DNA of 64,000 nt from Typhlomys cinereus (Eukaryota > Chordata > Mammalia > Rodentia > Platacanthomyidae). Every line of letters starts with the position of its first letter. Positions within the stretch are counted from its first letter, which is position 1. Shown piece after piece: positions 45,190-56,989 of this stretch. The DNA is taken from contig JALPQD010000053.1 in NCBI GenBank assembly GCA_023101885.1, positions 2,978,447 to 3,042,446 on the forward strand. Direction: 5' to 3'. A program made the position numbers and the translations under genes. The notes under the pieces are model-generated. The model worked only from the letters and a program-made list of their open reading frames with translations, did no database searches and was not told the origin of the DNA.

Positions 45190-45990
45190 TGTTTGTCCAT
45201 TTTGTTACTATAATAAAATATTTGAAACTGAGTAATTTACAGATAAGAGAAGTTATTCCTGAGGCATGGCATTGGTATCTGCATGACATCAAGTGAAAAT
45301 CTTCTTGTTGAATGATACTCTGATGTATCTCAGAACAAGAATGATAGAGCTGGCTTTCATAAAAAAATCATTTATTTGCTTGATAACTGTTGGAGTTTAT
45401 CTACAGGTCGCTAATAAATTCACAACCAAATAGCTTATGGGAACAAGGGGTCTTTATTAAAGGCTGAACTTGGCTTTATTTTGGTATATGATTATCTGGT
45501 TATGTATCTTGGCAGGAGAGCTCATACCAACACCAGGACCTAAGGAAACTGGCTACAACCATATCCACAGGATTTCTGGGAGAGGGGCAGACTTCACTCA
45601 CCAGGCAGCAAGTCTATCCAAAGAATGCTGAAGAATGCCCACTTCCTGAACTAGCTCCCTCCATTTTATTCACCTACCTAAGGAATTTTCCCACCCACTA
45701 TGGGCAGGGGCTTTCCACATCAATTACGCCACCTCCTGAAGGTTTGCTTAGGGTTTGCCTTAACCTATCAGTTCTTAACAGATATGCCAAGCCCAGCCTG
45801 ACACTGTCAAGGTGACACACATACTTAACTATCACAATAACCCATTAATCTACATTATTCATTTATGAAGGAAAGACTTATGACCCAACCAGCTTCCAAA
45901 GGTCCTGCCTCAAAATATCTTTAATGTATGAATTTGGGGATTAAGTTTCCAATACATGAAATCTGGGGGACATATTTAATAATTTCAATG
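45190..45990 (-). mobile_element. Old MaLR (MLT1/MST-like) LTR, split by a younger LTR
   Basis: The left part (45190-45387) is antisense '…gtccattttgttactataat' and '…aaactgagtaatttacag'. The right part (45842-45990) is 'aaagacttatgacccaac…' and '…aatttggggattaagtttcc'. Together they form one minus-strand LTR interrupted at 45388-45836. Confidence 0.75.
45388..45836 (-). mobile_element. Solo MaLR-type LTR nested in an older LTR
   Basis: 449 bp, TGTTGG…ATCACA on the plus strand, flanked by a perfect five-base duplication ataac (45383-45387 and 45837-45841). Same family as 3064, 16954 and 38155. It dates this family as younger than the MLT1/MST-like host element. Confidence 0.85.
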
Positions 45991-46297
45991 TTGTCTTTAG
46001 GTTTATAGATGTTATATATTTCAACTTTGCAAAGCACTGAATCACCTTCATGAGTTATTTTTATACCAAATTTCAGGGTAAGATAATGTTTAAGTGATTA
46101 TTTGGATTATCTAAGCATAGAGTGATTAAAAGGTATTATGTCCTCAATCCTATTTTACAGCCATATCAATCCAGACTCTTTCCAGAAGATGAATATAAAC
46201 ACAAATAGCATTTCCTCTGTAACATGACTTGGGGGATGGTTAATAAATAATTACAAAATTATTAGCAATACAGACTGCTATAGAAATGCAAACCACT

Positions 46298-46552
46298 GGG
46301 CTGGAGATATGACTCAGGGGTTAAGCTTCTATTCCACAAGCAGAAGGTCCTGAGTTTGGATTCTAGATCCCATGTAAAAATGCCATTTGGAAATGGTAGC
46401 GGCTGGTATTTCAGCCCTGGAAGACAGAGCCTGGGAAACTCCAGAGCAAAGCAAAGAAGAGGTAGAGCAATCCAGAGTGATTCCTGAAGTCACCCTTGGA
46501 CCTTCACAGGCACATAACACCCCCTGATACACAGACACACAGACACACACAG

Positions 46553-46606
<54 letters not shown>
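46298..46606 (+). repeat. B2-superfamily SINE with (CA)n
   Basis: Head 'gggctggagatatgactcag', body ('ttcagccctggaagacagagcc') and a long CA-repeat (about 46546-46603). Confidence 0.8.
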
Positions 46607-46607
<1 letters not shown>

Positions 46608-47219
46608 AGAGCCATCTGTGGAACAGGGATTAGCTTTTCTAACCACTACCTCTAATATCTGTATGTGGCTGTCTCCCAAAATTCCCTTTGAAAGTTTAAT
46701 AATCCTCTGCCAGGGATTATTCATAAAATCAAGTAAGAAGAAGTAAAGTATCCTCCCTCTTTCTCAGACCCTAATAAGAAGCTGTCCCTTATTCTTTTCT
46801 TGCATTTCTATTCGCAGATGGCCAGAAAAGGATAAATCCTGTGAACTGGTGTTCTCTGAAGAAGTGGCATCCACATTAAGATCCTGCAGACTGCTCGACC
46901 TGGGCTATAGAGCACTGTGATTGTGGAGCAAGGGAACGGTATAGTTCAAGAGCTAATGGTGTCTGCAAATCTGAAAGAAAGCATCCTATTCACAATTGCA
47001 GAAAGAGGCGAGAAACCTGGAAAGGCAACTGAGGGCCACAGTAAACAGCAGAGTGAGAAACTAGATACCATCTAAAAATACTTAATGGTACATTTACAAA
47101 GGAAATAACAGACCCAAACATAGAGCACAGAACAGTGTGGTTGGAAAAGGGGAATACCTCTGCTGCCCATTTAACTTCCTAAACAAAAGAAGAATGGAGA
47201 CTCTCTAGAAGCCAATACA
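46607..47219. other. Unclassified intergenic sequence
   Basis: No gene seen. It may belong to the neighbouring L1 5' region. Confidence 0.35.
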
Positions 47220-47900
47220 CAATTTTAGACAGCAGATCTTCAAGCTGCATGTCTAGCCACTGGAGGAGGGCACACTGTGCCAGTGGTGCCACTGTGGGCT
47301 GGGGCAAGGTGGGGTATGATCCTGAAATCCCACAATCAATGCCATTCTGCCAGGGAGACTAGCAAACTGCACTTTCACATCCTCAACCCCACAGGATCTC
47401 AGTCTCCCTAACCTGACTAAGAACCATGTGAACGCCCATGGGAGCTGACCTGGACACAAACTCAGAAAGCACCAGTCCACTCCAGCAAAGACTTCAGAGC
47501 GCTGGCAGAAAGGCAGCCTGAGCCTAGCTAGAATGAGAATATCCAACTGCAAAGCACATACAAGCATGGGCTTGGTGCCCTCAGAACCTCAAACAATGAA
47601 ATCCATGAAGAGAAAGTGGAGCCATTGTGGAAGACAGAAGCTGATAGGGTGGGGGTCATGCTCAGGGGACACGCTGTGCAGAGGGCTGGAAAATTTAGCG
47701 TAGCCAAGCACTGTCTTTCTGAATGCAGGAATCCAACTCAGCAAGGAGAGAGATGACAGAATGCAGTGTGCTCACAGCCCATTCTGCTTTAAGCTGTTTG
47801 AACTGGAAAGGTACCACACAGAAACCATTTTGATTTAACCTGTTTGCACCCCAGAAACATAAGCAATTTTTCTTCCATGAGCATCCCATCAAGGAAGACT
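47220..47900 (+). mobile_element. Possible L1 5' UTR fragment
   Basis: Relatively GC-rich text with 'ccagggagactagcaaactgc', '…ggatctcagtctccctaac…' and '…gcagcctgagcctagctag' resembles L1 5' UTR style and matches nothing else here. The 104-codon minus-strand frame over it is not recognised. Confidence 0.3.
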
Positions 47901-47934
47901 GAGTGATATATAGTGTAGTTTTTCAAAGATTTGC

Positions 47935-48660
47935 TTGCTATTTATTTATTCATTTGTTTATTTTTATGTGTCCGTATCAGTGTTGTTTATGTGAGTGTTT
48001 ATGTGCGAGGGCAGAAAAGGATGTGAAGTGTATTCCTGTATCACTCTCTACACATTCCTTTGAAGCAGGGTCTCTTCCCAAGCCTGAGGCGAACAAGATG
48101 TCTTGGCTAGTGTGACAGCCAACAAGTCCCAGTGGGGCCTTCTGCCTCCGTCCCACTCAGAGCCGGGGTCACAGGCATTGCAGGGATGTCTAGCTTGTTA
48201 CATAGGAGCTGGCATCTGAACTCCAGTACACGGTTGAAGACCAAATCCTGAGCCATCTCTCCAGCCCTTTAGGATCTTATTTTCATCTCACTTTACTTTT
48301 ATCTTCACTTTAAAAATGATTTTATTTATGTGCATATAGAGTGTCTGTGTGAGTGTATGTACATGTGTGTGCAGATGCACATGGGCTTGAAGGTATGTAT
48401 GCCAGGGCATGCATGTGGAGGCTAAAGAGGGCATTGGGTGTCCTCGTCCATCATTCCCCACCTATCCTCTGAGTCAGGCTCTCCTGAGCATGGAGCTTAT
48501 ATCTGGAATAGACTGGAAGCCAGAAAACCTCAGCAATCCTTCTGTCTCTATCCCCCTTGAAGGTGAGGTCATGTGTGTGCTTGTATGATGCTGGAATCTG
48601 AACTCCAATCTGTATGATTTTGGAGTAAATACTCTTAACCACTGGGCCGCTTCTCTTTCT
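47935..48660 (-). repeat. Two adjacent B4-type SINEs
   Basis: The first (47935-48270) ends 'gaagaccaaatcctgagccatctctccagccc'. The second (48310-48660) has 'ggtatgtatgccagggcatgc…gtggaggctaaagagg', '…tctgagtcaggctctcctgagc' and the head '…cttaaccactgggccgc'. Both are antisense. Confidence 0.65.
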
Positions 48661-48959
48661 GCTCTCTTCACTTTTGCATAGTTAAATCTTAAGGTTTTAT
48701 TTTAGTCTTTTTCTTGCTCAATTAGAGTTATGATTGTTCCGGGGTTTTTTTCTGTACCTATTCTATTGTGTTCTATTAGATATCTTATCTTCAGTTCATA
48801 TATTTCCCCTCTCATTTTTACTTTACTTCCTCTTTTCCCATTCTCATTCCATCTTCTCTTAGTTTCTTAATATATTTTTCTTTGGCTTTAACAATCTTCA
48901 AATTCTGTTTAATAGTCTCTTAACTCCTTTATTTTCTGACCTTATTGGGGATATAAATA

Positions 48960-49800
48960 CCCAACTGTTTTTTACTGGGTCTGTTGTCAAATCACATTGT
49001 CCTGTTTTGCTGCCTGCTTCTCCTCTCCAAATAGCAGTAGGAATCTTATAATCCCAGTGAGGCCTATCCACTAAGATAACTCACATAAAACAAATTATAA
49101 AAGGAGCCCATCCAAACAGATGTGCATTAAAATACAAAAAATGAAAACACAAACCATTACATCTCTAAAGGGTTACAATTCATGAATAACTGAAATTAAA
49201 AAAATGAAATAACTGGCACACAAGAAAAATAATTCAAGGAAATTTGACATTCACACTAAAGGATGCTCCAGGGAATGGGAGGGGGAAGGGGGGTTAGTGG
49301 GAGAAAGAAAGGGAGGGGGGTGAAAGGAAGGGGAAAAGGGGGGAGGGTGCAAGGGGCACTGGGGAGGGGTGGAGGGAGGGAAGGGACTGGGGTACCTATT
49401 AAGCTTGTATGATTGGGAAATAAATAAAATACAATAAAAAAAGAAAAATAATTTAAAATTGTTTTAAAATGTTCAATGACTTCAAAGAAGATTTGAACAA
49501 GCATACAAATGAAGTAAAAAATCAATTCAGTACCAAAATAAGAAAGTCAGAAATATAGATGAGAAAGTCAGTAAAATGGATGAGAAATTCAACATCATGG
49601 AAGAAAAATTCAAGCAAGAAAATTAAGATTCTGAAAAGAACCAAACAAAAGTTTTGGAAATGAAAGAGCCAATATAATAAAAAACATGTTGAGAAGCATC
49701 ACAAATAATAGGCAAGATCAAGCAGAAGAAAAAATATCAGGGATAAAAGATGTGTGAACTTTATTTGAGGAGACACCAAAACACATCATTTTTAGCCCTT
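48960..49800 (+). mobile_element. L1 5'/ORF1 fragment, interrupted by a younger L1
   Basis: Plus-strand text of the L1 ORF1 coiled-coil part ('gatttgaacaagcatacaaatgaag', '…aaagtcagtaaaatggatgag…', '…aaagagccaatataataa…') lies right of the insertion, with L1 leader-like text to the left. The frame is broken. Confidence 0.55.
49235..49441 (+). mobile_element. Very short 5'-truncated L1 with target duplication
   Basis: About 207 bases: L1 3' UTR with a G-rich tract, 'ggggtacctattaagcttgt' and 'aataaataaaatac' poly-A. Flanked by agaaaaataatt (49223-49234 and 49442-49453). It inserted into an older L1. Confidence 0.85.
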
Positions 49801-49897
49801 CTACCTCTTGCCAAGTCTCATTTTATCTTATAATACAGAATGAATTCAGTTTACCTTCAAAAGTCTCTATAGTTTGATGTTAAAAGTTCCCATAGTT

Positions 49898-50150
49898 GGG
49901 ACTAGAGAGGTGGCTCAGGGGTTAAGCCTCTGCCTTGCAGGCAGAAGGTCCCGAGTTCGGATCCTAGACCCCACGTATAGACGCCGGGCAGAAGCGGGGG
50001 CAGCCTGCGTTTCTGGTCCTGGTAGGGCGGAGCCTATGAATTCTGGGGCAGAGTAAACGAGGAGGAGGTGGAAGCGGTCCATGGTGGTTCCTGAATTTGC
50101 CTGTGGTTCTACACACTCGCACACACGCACAATTGAATTAAAAAAAAAAT
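49898..50150 (+). repeat. B2-superfamily SINE
   Basis: Head 'gggactagagaggtggctc', body nearly the same as the copies at 19806 and 37113, and tail 'cacaattgaattaaaaaaa'. The CA run is very short here. Confidence 0.8.
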
Positions 50151-51300
50151 CCAAAGTCTCTTAACTGCAAACTCTTACAAGCCAAAAACAAGTTATATAT
50201 TTCCAACATATAAACAACACAGAGTAAATATTTCTATTTCAAAATGTAAGAATCAGGGCAAAATAAGGAACCATCAAATCAATGCAAATTCCAAATCCTG
50301 TAGCCCAGTGTCCAGTATCTGTTAGTTGTAATTTTGTGGGCCCTAAAAGGTTGAACAGCTACACCCTACCAGCTGGTCCGCTTGTAGCATACATAGCTTT
50401 TCTCTGGGCTGGTTCTAATCCTCTACTGCAGCCTCCTCAGCAAATGTCTGTGTTGCTGGCATCTCCAATATCCTGAGGTCTTCAATGCAGATTTAGGTTT
50501 CTTCTTCCTTTGTAGGATCTCAGATTCCGCTTCACAGTGCTAGGCCTCAAATGCTCTCCATCTTTCATCTCCTATGCTAGCAAAAACAGTGCCATCTGGC
50601 TGATGCTGCCAAACTCTACCACCAGCTCGGGATGGAGCCTGGCTTACCTGAACAGCAGCTGTATCAGCGTCTGTGTATTGATTTTGGGAGAAGCGTTTCC
50701 CTAGGCAACCAGTTTTAGAGTAGGGAACGCCTGTCAGGTTAGGTTTTTATCCTTGAAATGAGTTTGAATCTTCACAAAATGGAGCCTCCAAGGGATATGT
50801 TTTTGCTCTCAGGATACTTTCTTATCGTCCTTGTGCAGCATAGGAAGTTTGTTGCCAATAATGCTGATTTTTTTATCAAGCACAAACCCTCCTGAATACT
50901 CTTCTGCCTTGAAGGTTCCTCTGCTGAACAAACCAGTCCACTGTCTTCAAATTCAACTTCACTCATGTTTTTAGGACATGGGAGAATGAAATCAAACTCT
51001 TGGCACATTCATCATGCAAATGACCCTTAGCCCAGTTCCAACGAAGTCCTTGTTTACCTCTGAAACTTTGTGAGGGGAACTTCACCTTCTGTGTTCCTCT
51101 CAGCATTCCAGTCTTCTCCCACTAGAATGATCCATTAAGCCCTGCTCACAGCATTTAATGAATTTTGTAACTCAAAAGTTCCAAACTCTTCCACATTCCT
51201 CCCACAAACACTTCAAAAGGCTTAGAAATCACAAGGTCTGGCTCAGTTGTGCCTGGAGGTCTGCCTCCTAAGTGTCAAGTTGATAGTTAATATTAAATCT
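50151..51300 (-). mobile_element. Probable MaLR internal region remnant
   Basis: Antisense text such as 'aaatccaaagtctcttaactg', '…ccaaatcctgtagcccagtg', '…ttcacaaaatggagcctcc…' and '…ccaaactcttccacattcctcc' resembles the non-coding internal part of MaLR elements. It ends with 'agtgtcaagttgatag' at about 51280, near where an LTR start in antisense would be. No coding capacity. Confidence 0.4.
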
Positions 51301-51479
51301 CACACATGATATTAAGTTTTAAAGAGGAAGGGAATTGTGATTTTTCCCCCCTTCCTTAAAATTAGTGCATACCAGGGGCCCAAGTGGTAGAACCTGAAGC
51401 TGATTCTGAAGGTGGGGGTCCATCCTCAGTGACCTTCAAGCATGCTAATTTTCACCTGCCTAACATTGACAGTAGTCAA

Positions 51480-52400
51480 ATGATTGACTCAGTCTAGGTG
51501 TCCATCAACAAAGGAGTGGATAAAGAAAATGTGTTAGAAATGTATTCACCTGTGAAGAAGAATGAAATTATGTCATCTGCACGAAATGGACAGAATTGGA
51601 GAGCATCATATTAAGTGAAATAAAGCAGACTTGGAAAGATAAATATCAGATATTTACTTCATAAGTGAACTTAAATACACAGACACACACACTGATAACA
51701 CATATGAAAGTAAAAGGGAGACTATTTAAGAAAGAAGAAAAGTATTAGTATGAAGGGGTAGAACAGGAGAGACCAACAGAAAGTGACCATGGTCAAAGTG
51801 GTTGGATAAAAATGTCATTATCAAGCTGTGGCTTTGAAAGACCCTATATTAATCACCTGGAAACAGACCAGCCAAATCTCTCCCCATCCTAAAGCTCAGG
51901 GAACCTTGCAGAAGAGGGGGCGGCAAGATTGTAAGCGCCTAAAGATGGGGAGGACCGACAATATGCAAGATACTCCACACAAGTTAGGGTTGCAGCAGCC
52001 AGGATTGGACTTTGCCTGACCTGCACAATGGCTGACATATCAATGAGTCCCCAGAATCTAGCAGGGATCACAGGGGAGAAGGCTCCAGGCAGTAGGATAC
52101 TTAGAGGTAAAGGGTTAACAGCCATAATAGAGTTCCATACTAACCTCTGGGCTATGTCACTGAGTCCTGAACCCTCACTAAGGTGGAGGACTCAGAGGGA
52201 GGTTTGGCATTCATACAAACTCCAGGGGATGGGAGGGAGGAAGGGGGAGGCACTGAAAGATGGGAAGGGAGGGAGGGTGTGAGTGAAAGGAAGGGGGTAA
52301 GGGGGGAGAGTGCAAGGGGGATGACTGGGGAGAGGAGGAGAGAGGGAGAAGACAGGGGTACCTATTGAGCTTGTATGATTAGGAAAAAAAAATGTAGGAG
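51480..52400 (+). mobile_element. L1 LINE 3' part (ORF2 end and 3' UTR)
   Basis: The ORF2 C-terminal part ('ggtgtccatcaacaaagg…', '…atgaaattatgtcatctgcac…') is followed by a 3' UTR (51870-52340) with 'ccaaatctctccccatcc', a GGGA-rich tract (52215-52350), the terminus 'gtacctattgagcttgtatg' and an A-run. No open frame of note. Confidence 0.75.
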
Positions 52401-52584
52401 TAAAAAAACCTAGGCTTTGTACAAGAATACATACTATTAAATGAAAAAGCTAGAATTTTGCTGGACTATAGTTAACCCCTTAATAACTATATCAACCTCT
52501 GGATGTAACCTAATATCCCCCTGACTTCTAGATAAAGCTCTTGCAATGTATTGCTGAACTTGATACTTCTCCACCAACCCTAAA

Positions 52585-52925
52585 AACTAGTAGGAGATGA
52601 GGTGATGGATCAGTAGGTTAAGTGTGCGTTAAACCTCATGAGGACCTGAATTTGATTCCCAAAACCCATGTAAGAAAGTCAGACATGGAAGTGAATGCTT
52701 GTCATCCCACCACTGGGGAGTGGGAGGAAGAAGCCCCCTGGGGCTCAAGTGACCAGTCAGTCTAGCTGAATCTCTGAGCTCTAGGTTCAATGAGAGACCC
52801 TGTTTCAAAACATGACGTATAGAATGATTGAGGAAGACATGCAATATCAGCTTCTTTTCTTCACATGCATGTGCACACATGTTCATACATCCACATCCAC
52901 ACATACACACACGCACACACACAAA
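52585..52925 (+). repeat. B4-type SINE with (CA)n
   Basis: An ID-like head ('gatgaggtgatggatcagtagg'), body ('tgaatgcttgtcatcccacc', '…gagagaccctgtttcaaaac') and a CA-rich tail (52865-52924). Confidence 0.65.
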
Positions 52926-53015
52926 TGTGGTAATATAACATCCGAATCCTACAGAAGAGATCCCTATCCCTCAATGACCTCACCTATTCTTAAAATTTTA
53001 TCTTTCATGTATATG

Positions 53016-53062
53016 TGTCTATCTTTCTATCTATCTATCATCTATATATCTATCATCTGTCT
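53016..53062 (+). repeat. (CTAT)n microsatellite, imperfect
   Basis: Short run of CTAT/CATC units. Confidence 0.8.
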
Positions 53063-53079
53063 GACATGTTTTGTATGAG

Positions 53080-53265
53080 TGTATGTATGTGCGTGTGTAT
53101 GTGTGTATTAGAGTGCCTGTGACATAGTGTGCATGTGGAGGTCAAAGAACGACTCTGTAGAGTTGGTTCTCTTCTTTCATCACATAGGCGACAGGAACTA
53201 AACTCAAGTTGTTGGGCTTGCACGACAAGTGTTATTACTTATGGGGCCATCTTGAAGACCTCCAT
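53080..53265 (-). repeat. B4-type SINE fragment
   Basis: 'gtgcctgtgacatagtgtgc', '…gtggaggtcaaagaacgac…' and '…gttggttctcttctttcatc…' give antisense B4. Confidence 0.65.
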
Positions 53266-53375
53266 CTATGTATTTTATAAACACATTAATTTATATGGAA
53301 TCATGATGAAATGTGTCATTCAGAGTAACTTGAATCTCTGTTCCTAGGTCAAGGTCTCTCATATAAGCTATTTTC

Positions 53376-53690
53376 TGGGCTGGGGAGATGGCTCAGCAGG
53401 CAAAGCACTCTCCATGAGTTTGGTTTCCCAGGTCCCATATAAAAGTTGGCTGCAGTGGCCTAGCATGTATAATCCCTGTACCTATGGGAAACGGGAGGGG
53501 GAGACCATAGAATCTCCAGAAATTTTTAAGGCAGCTAGCCTGATTTACTTAATGACTGCAAAGAAACTTGATCCCAAAATGGTAAAGTAAGGAATAACAT
53601 CCGAACATTGTCCTCTGGCCTCCATATGTGTGCCATGGATGCACATGTGCACATACACACTCATACATCACACACACACAGTAAGTTATT
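53376..53690 (+). repeat. B4-type SINE
   Basis: Head 'ctggggagatggctcagc', body ('gcatgtataatccctgtacc') and end ('ttgtcctctggcctccatatgtg', CA-rich). Confidence 0.7.
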
Positions 53691-54290
53691 TTCTTCTTTC
53701 ATTATAAAGCAGAGTTATTTTATGTTGTCAGTATTTACATTAATAGGAAAGAAGAAGTCTGTTTCAACCTTGACCCCTTCAAATAAAATTTGGTACAAGG
53801 TTCTGGAGAGGTATAGAGATGCTTTAAAATAGAACTCTCTGCCCTCCCCTACACAGGAAGGGAATTTTCCCTTCCTTTGAGCTTTCGTAAGCTCAGGTAA
53901 CTATGGTGAAGTTCCAGCTTTATGAATCATAAGAAAAACTTCTGAGATGTCCTAAATTTAATTATAAAGGCAGGCAGATGGAAGGGAGGAGGATAATCAG
54001 TAATAATTTTACAGGAATAAAGGGACACAAGACTTTTTTACATTCTTGAATGTACGGCGAAACCCTAACTCAAACTGCATCATCATCCTTAGTTGCTATC
54101 ACTTCCTGCTTATGATTCCAACCAACCTAGAGACAACAGGTGCTTCTTTTAGGGGTCATTCCCCTCTGCTACACATTATGTCCCTGTTACATAGAGCCAA
54201 CGCATGCTCAATGTAAACAACTTACATTTTCTTTCCAAAATTTATTTGCTTACTTATTGTCTCTCTCTTATCTCGCTCTGGGGGTAGGGG
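53691..54290. other. Unclassified intergenic sequence
   Basis: No gene or named repeat seen. Confidence 0.4.
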
Positions 54291-54425
54291 TGGTGGTGTT
54301 GAGATAAGGTCTCACCACTAGACTGATTTCTAGCTCATTATGTGCACCAGACTTACCTCCAGCTTGGGATGCTCCTGCCTCAAAATCCCCAGCAGTGAGA
54401 TTATGAATATGTACTACTACATTAA
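54291..54425 (-). repeat. B1-like SINE remnant
   Basis: 'gagataaggtctcaccactag', '…cttgggatgctcctgcctc' and '…gtgagattatgaat' give antisense B1. Confidence 0.5.
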
Positions 54426-55307
54426 ATTTCCCCAGATTTTTCATTATAAAATGCTCTGTTTATGGGAGCAGCAAATATCTGGCAGATATGTATCCCTGAG
54501 TTCAATCTCGTAATAGACATTTTTCAACAGCAACCTAGTCTTGCTATCTGAGAGAACTTGTGCGGGACTTTCTTCTTTCTTTCTGGCTAGCATAGAAAGA
54601 AAAATACACAAAGCAAAACACTTAATATCCATGACCATTGACAATACCTAAAAAAAGCCAACATCAAAGCACACACACACACACACACACACAGCCTTTC
54701 TTGTTACTAGCTTTAGTCACTTTGTTACTATTTATGCTACAATCATGGAAATACAGGAGCTAAGGCCCATTCCTGTAATACAGGCAAGAAAAGGAATAGC
54801 TACAGGAACCGAATACTGATGTAGGGATTGGGCAAGGCTTAGGAGTTTGGTTTCCATCTTGAAGGACCGTATCGGACAGTACAGCAGCAATTAGGAAAAT
54901 AATAGAATTGCAACTGGGGTCTCTGGTTTGTGAAGTAAACAAACTTATGTGAAATAATAATATAAGCTACTCGGTAAGTTTGATAGATGTAGAAGTCATA
55001 ACAATGATCAATTCAATGTATCAGATGTTTCTCTGAGTATTGTGGACATAGCAAACAAAGTGAAACCTCTGTCCTCATATATAGTGTAAATAAATAGTGT
55101 GAATAACTGACACTCTGAAAATGATATAAAGCAGGGCAAATGAATGAAAAAGATTGCTCTGATAGGTGGCCCGGTCTTTCTGAGGAGGAAAAATATGGAG
55201 AGAGACCCAAAGATGTAAGACAGAGTGAGTGATCCTATAATTTGGGCAAAAGAGCAGAGGCTACTTAAGGTGGGGTGTGTTGAGGATGGCGTTCTGGACG
55301 GTCACAC
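54426..55307. other. Unclassified intergenic sequence
   Basis: A short CA-repeat lies at 54670-54693. No gene supported. The part next to 55307 is the 3' flank of the PHB2 pseudogene. Confidence 0.4.
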
Positions 55308-56167
55308 TCATTTCTTCTTGGTGAGGCTGTCACTTCCCCGGGTAAAGTTTTTATCCTGTAGGTTGAGCACAAGGCTGTCGGCTGGGCGATGCGGTTCTGG
55401 GACTCCGCAATAGTCTTGGAGATATTCTGGGCAGCCCGGATCTTCCGCAGCTTAATATAGCCGGGATTCTTGCTCAGTGCTTCTCCGAACATCTTGGCCG
55501 CCTCGGCCTCGCCCTCTGCCTGCACGATCTTCTGCCGTTGCTCCTGCTTTGCTTTTTCCACCAAGAACTGAGCCCGCTGGGCTTCCTGCTGGGCCACTCG
55601 CTTGGCTTCTGCTGCAGCCGTGCACTGCCGGCTGAAGCTCGGCTCGGTGACCGCGGCATCGTCCGGGACGAGGCTGCAGTCCTCAGCCCGGTCCGTGAGC
55701 TCTCGGCGGATCGGGACCCCCGCGCGCTGGGCGAGCAGCTGCACCGCTCTCAAGCACCTCGTGGACGATGGATGGCGGGACCCGCTCGTCGTGCTCCAGT
55801 CTTAGGCGCCGGGAAATGCTGGGCAGCTGCGGCGCGTCGGGCCGAGACAGCACACGCAGCGACACGTTCGCCATCTGAAGGTCTTTGGCGCCTGTGAGGG
55901 AGGAGATTTTTTGGGGTCTGGCTCGAATGTCATAGATGATGGGGTGCTTGAACCAAGGAACCTTGAAGCGAAGACCCTCGTCCAGGACGTTCTTCTGCAC
56001 GCTGCCTATCCGACTGCAGACGACGGCTCTGTGCTCGCCCTCCGGTGCACAGACTCCCGAGCCCCTAGACCATGGCACCGGCCCCCCAACAGCTTCAGCA
56101 CAGCGCGCACGCCCGGGGCCCCCCGGCCAGGAGCCTCTCCAAGTCCTTCACGTTCCGGGCCAGGTCT
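55308..56167 (-). pseudogene. PHB2: Processed pseudogene of prohibitin-2
   Basis: The minus strand covers nearly the whole PHB2 coding sequence without introns. The start region (…[12 protein letters not shown]…) has CTG where the start ATG should be (about 56165). Then '[20 protein letters not shown]' and '[20 protein letters not shown]' (the SPFH domain) lie in one frame to about 55690. The region '[20 protein letters not shown]' and '[20 protein letters not shown]' lies in another, and the C-terminus runs to a TGA at 55308-55310. The frame changes at least twice: near 56095 after the N-terminal start, and between about 55690 and 55750. Many substitutions hit conserved positions. PHB2 normally forms ring complexes with PHB1 in the inner mitochondrial membrane; this copy cannot encode it. 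The GC-rich flank up to about 56300 may be retrocopied 5' UTR. No poly-A tail remains. Confidence 0.9.
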
Positions 56168-56299
56168 GAGCCTGATGAAAACAGGGGCACCAGAAGTCGG
56201 GAGAAGGCGCCCCCTTCTATTCCATTACAGTTTAGAAACCTCGCCCTGAACACGAGGGCTGCGGCGACGGTGCTTCCGGTGAAGGACACCGGAAGTGTG

Positions 56300-56695
56300 C
56301 TTCCTTCTAATGCTTCCCCCTCCCTCCCCAGAGACTTATTCTGGCTCATGGTTTCAGAGATTTCAATCCCATTGCTTTGGGACTGTGGAGAGGCAGAACA
56401 CTATGGTAGCAGGAACATGCAGATTTTTTTTTTTAATTTGAATTTCTATATGTAAAGATGGTCCTGGAGGCAGTACAATAAACTTCATTAGAAGTGTGGG
56501 TTCTAAAATGAAAATATCTAGATTCTACATGCTAGTTGCATGACTTTAGACAGGTCTAATCTCTGTGTGTTTGTTTGTAAAATTGTATAATATAAGGAAT
56601 GAAAATATGACATCTCACAGTGCTGCTAAACTTAAATGACATAACATGCATAGTGTTTAGTGTGTAGCATTTTGCGTTTTAAAATTGTTAACGAT
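56300..56695. other. Unclassified intergenic sequence
   Basis: No gene or named repeat seen. Confidence 0.4.
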
Positions 56696-56699
56696 AAGA

Positions 56700-56985
56700 A
56701 TATGGGGAAATAGCTTACTTGGTAAAATGCTTGCCACATAAATATGAGAACCCGAGTTTGAGCACTAGAATCCAGATAAAAAGCTGGGCATAGTGACACA
56801 TACAGTCCTAGAAATTGGGGTGGTCTCCTGGATCCGACATCGTAGCCTAATGGGCAGGTCTCAGCTGAAGGACCAGAATCAAATAATGGTGTGGACAGTT
56901 CTTGAAGAACAACACTTGATGTTGACCTCTGGCCTCCACATACATTTGCACACACATACATACATTCACACATGCACACTCAAGT
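56700..56985 (+). repeat. B4-type SINE
   Basis: 'gaaatagcttacttggtaaaatgc', '…agctgggcatagtgacac…', 'ctctggcctccacatacatttgc' and a CA-rich end. Confidence 0.6.
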
Positions 56986-56989
56986 GATA

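Noticed and set aside
52028..52368. Gly/Glu/Arg-rich open frames
   Set aside because: They lie in the purine-rich L1 3' UTR tract at 52215-52350 and are compositional artefacts.
8793..54693. Regularly spaced CA/TG tracts considered as a CRISPR-like or regulatory array
   Set aside because: Each is the tail of a SINE or an ordinary microsatellite; spacing follows SINE insertion, and there are no repeat-spacer units.
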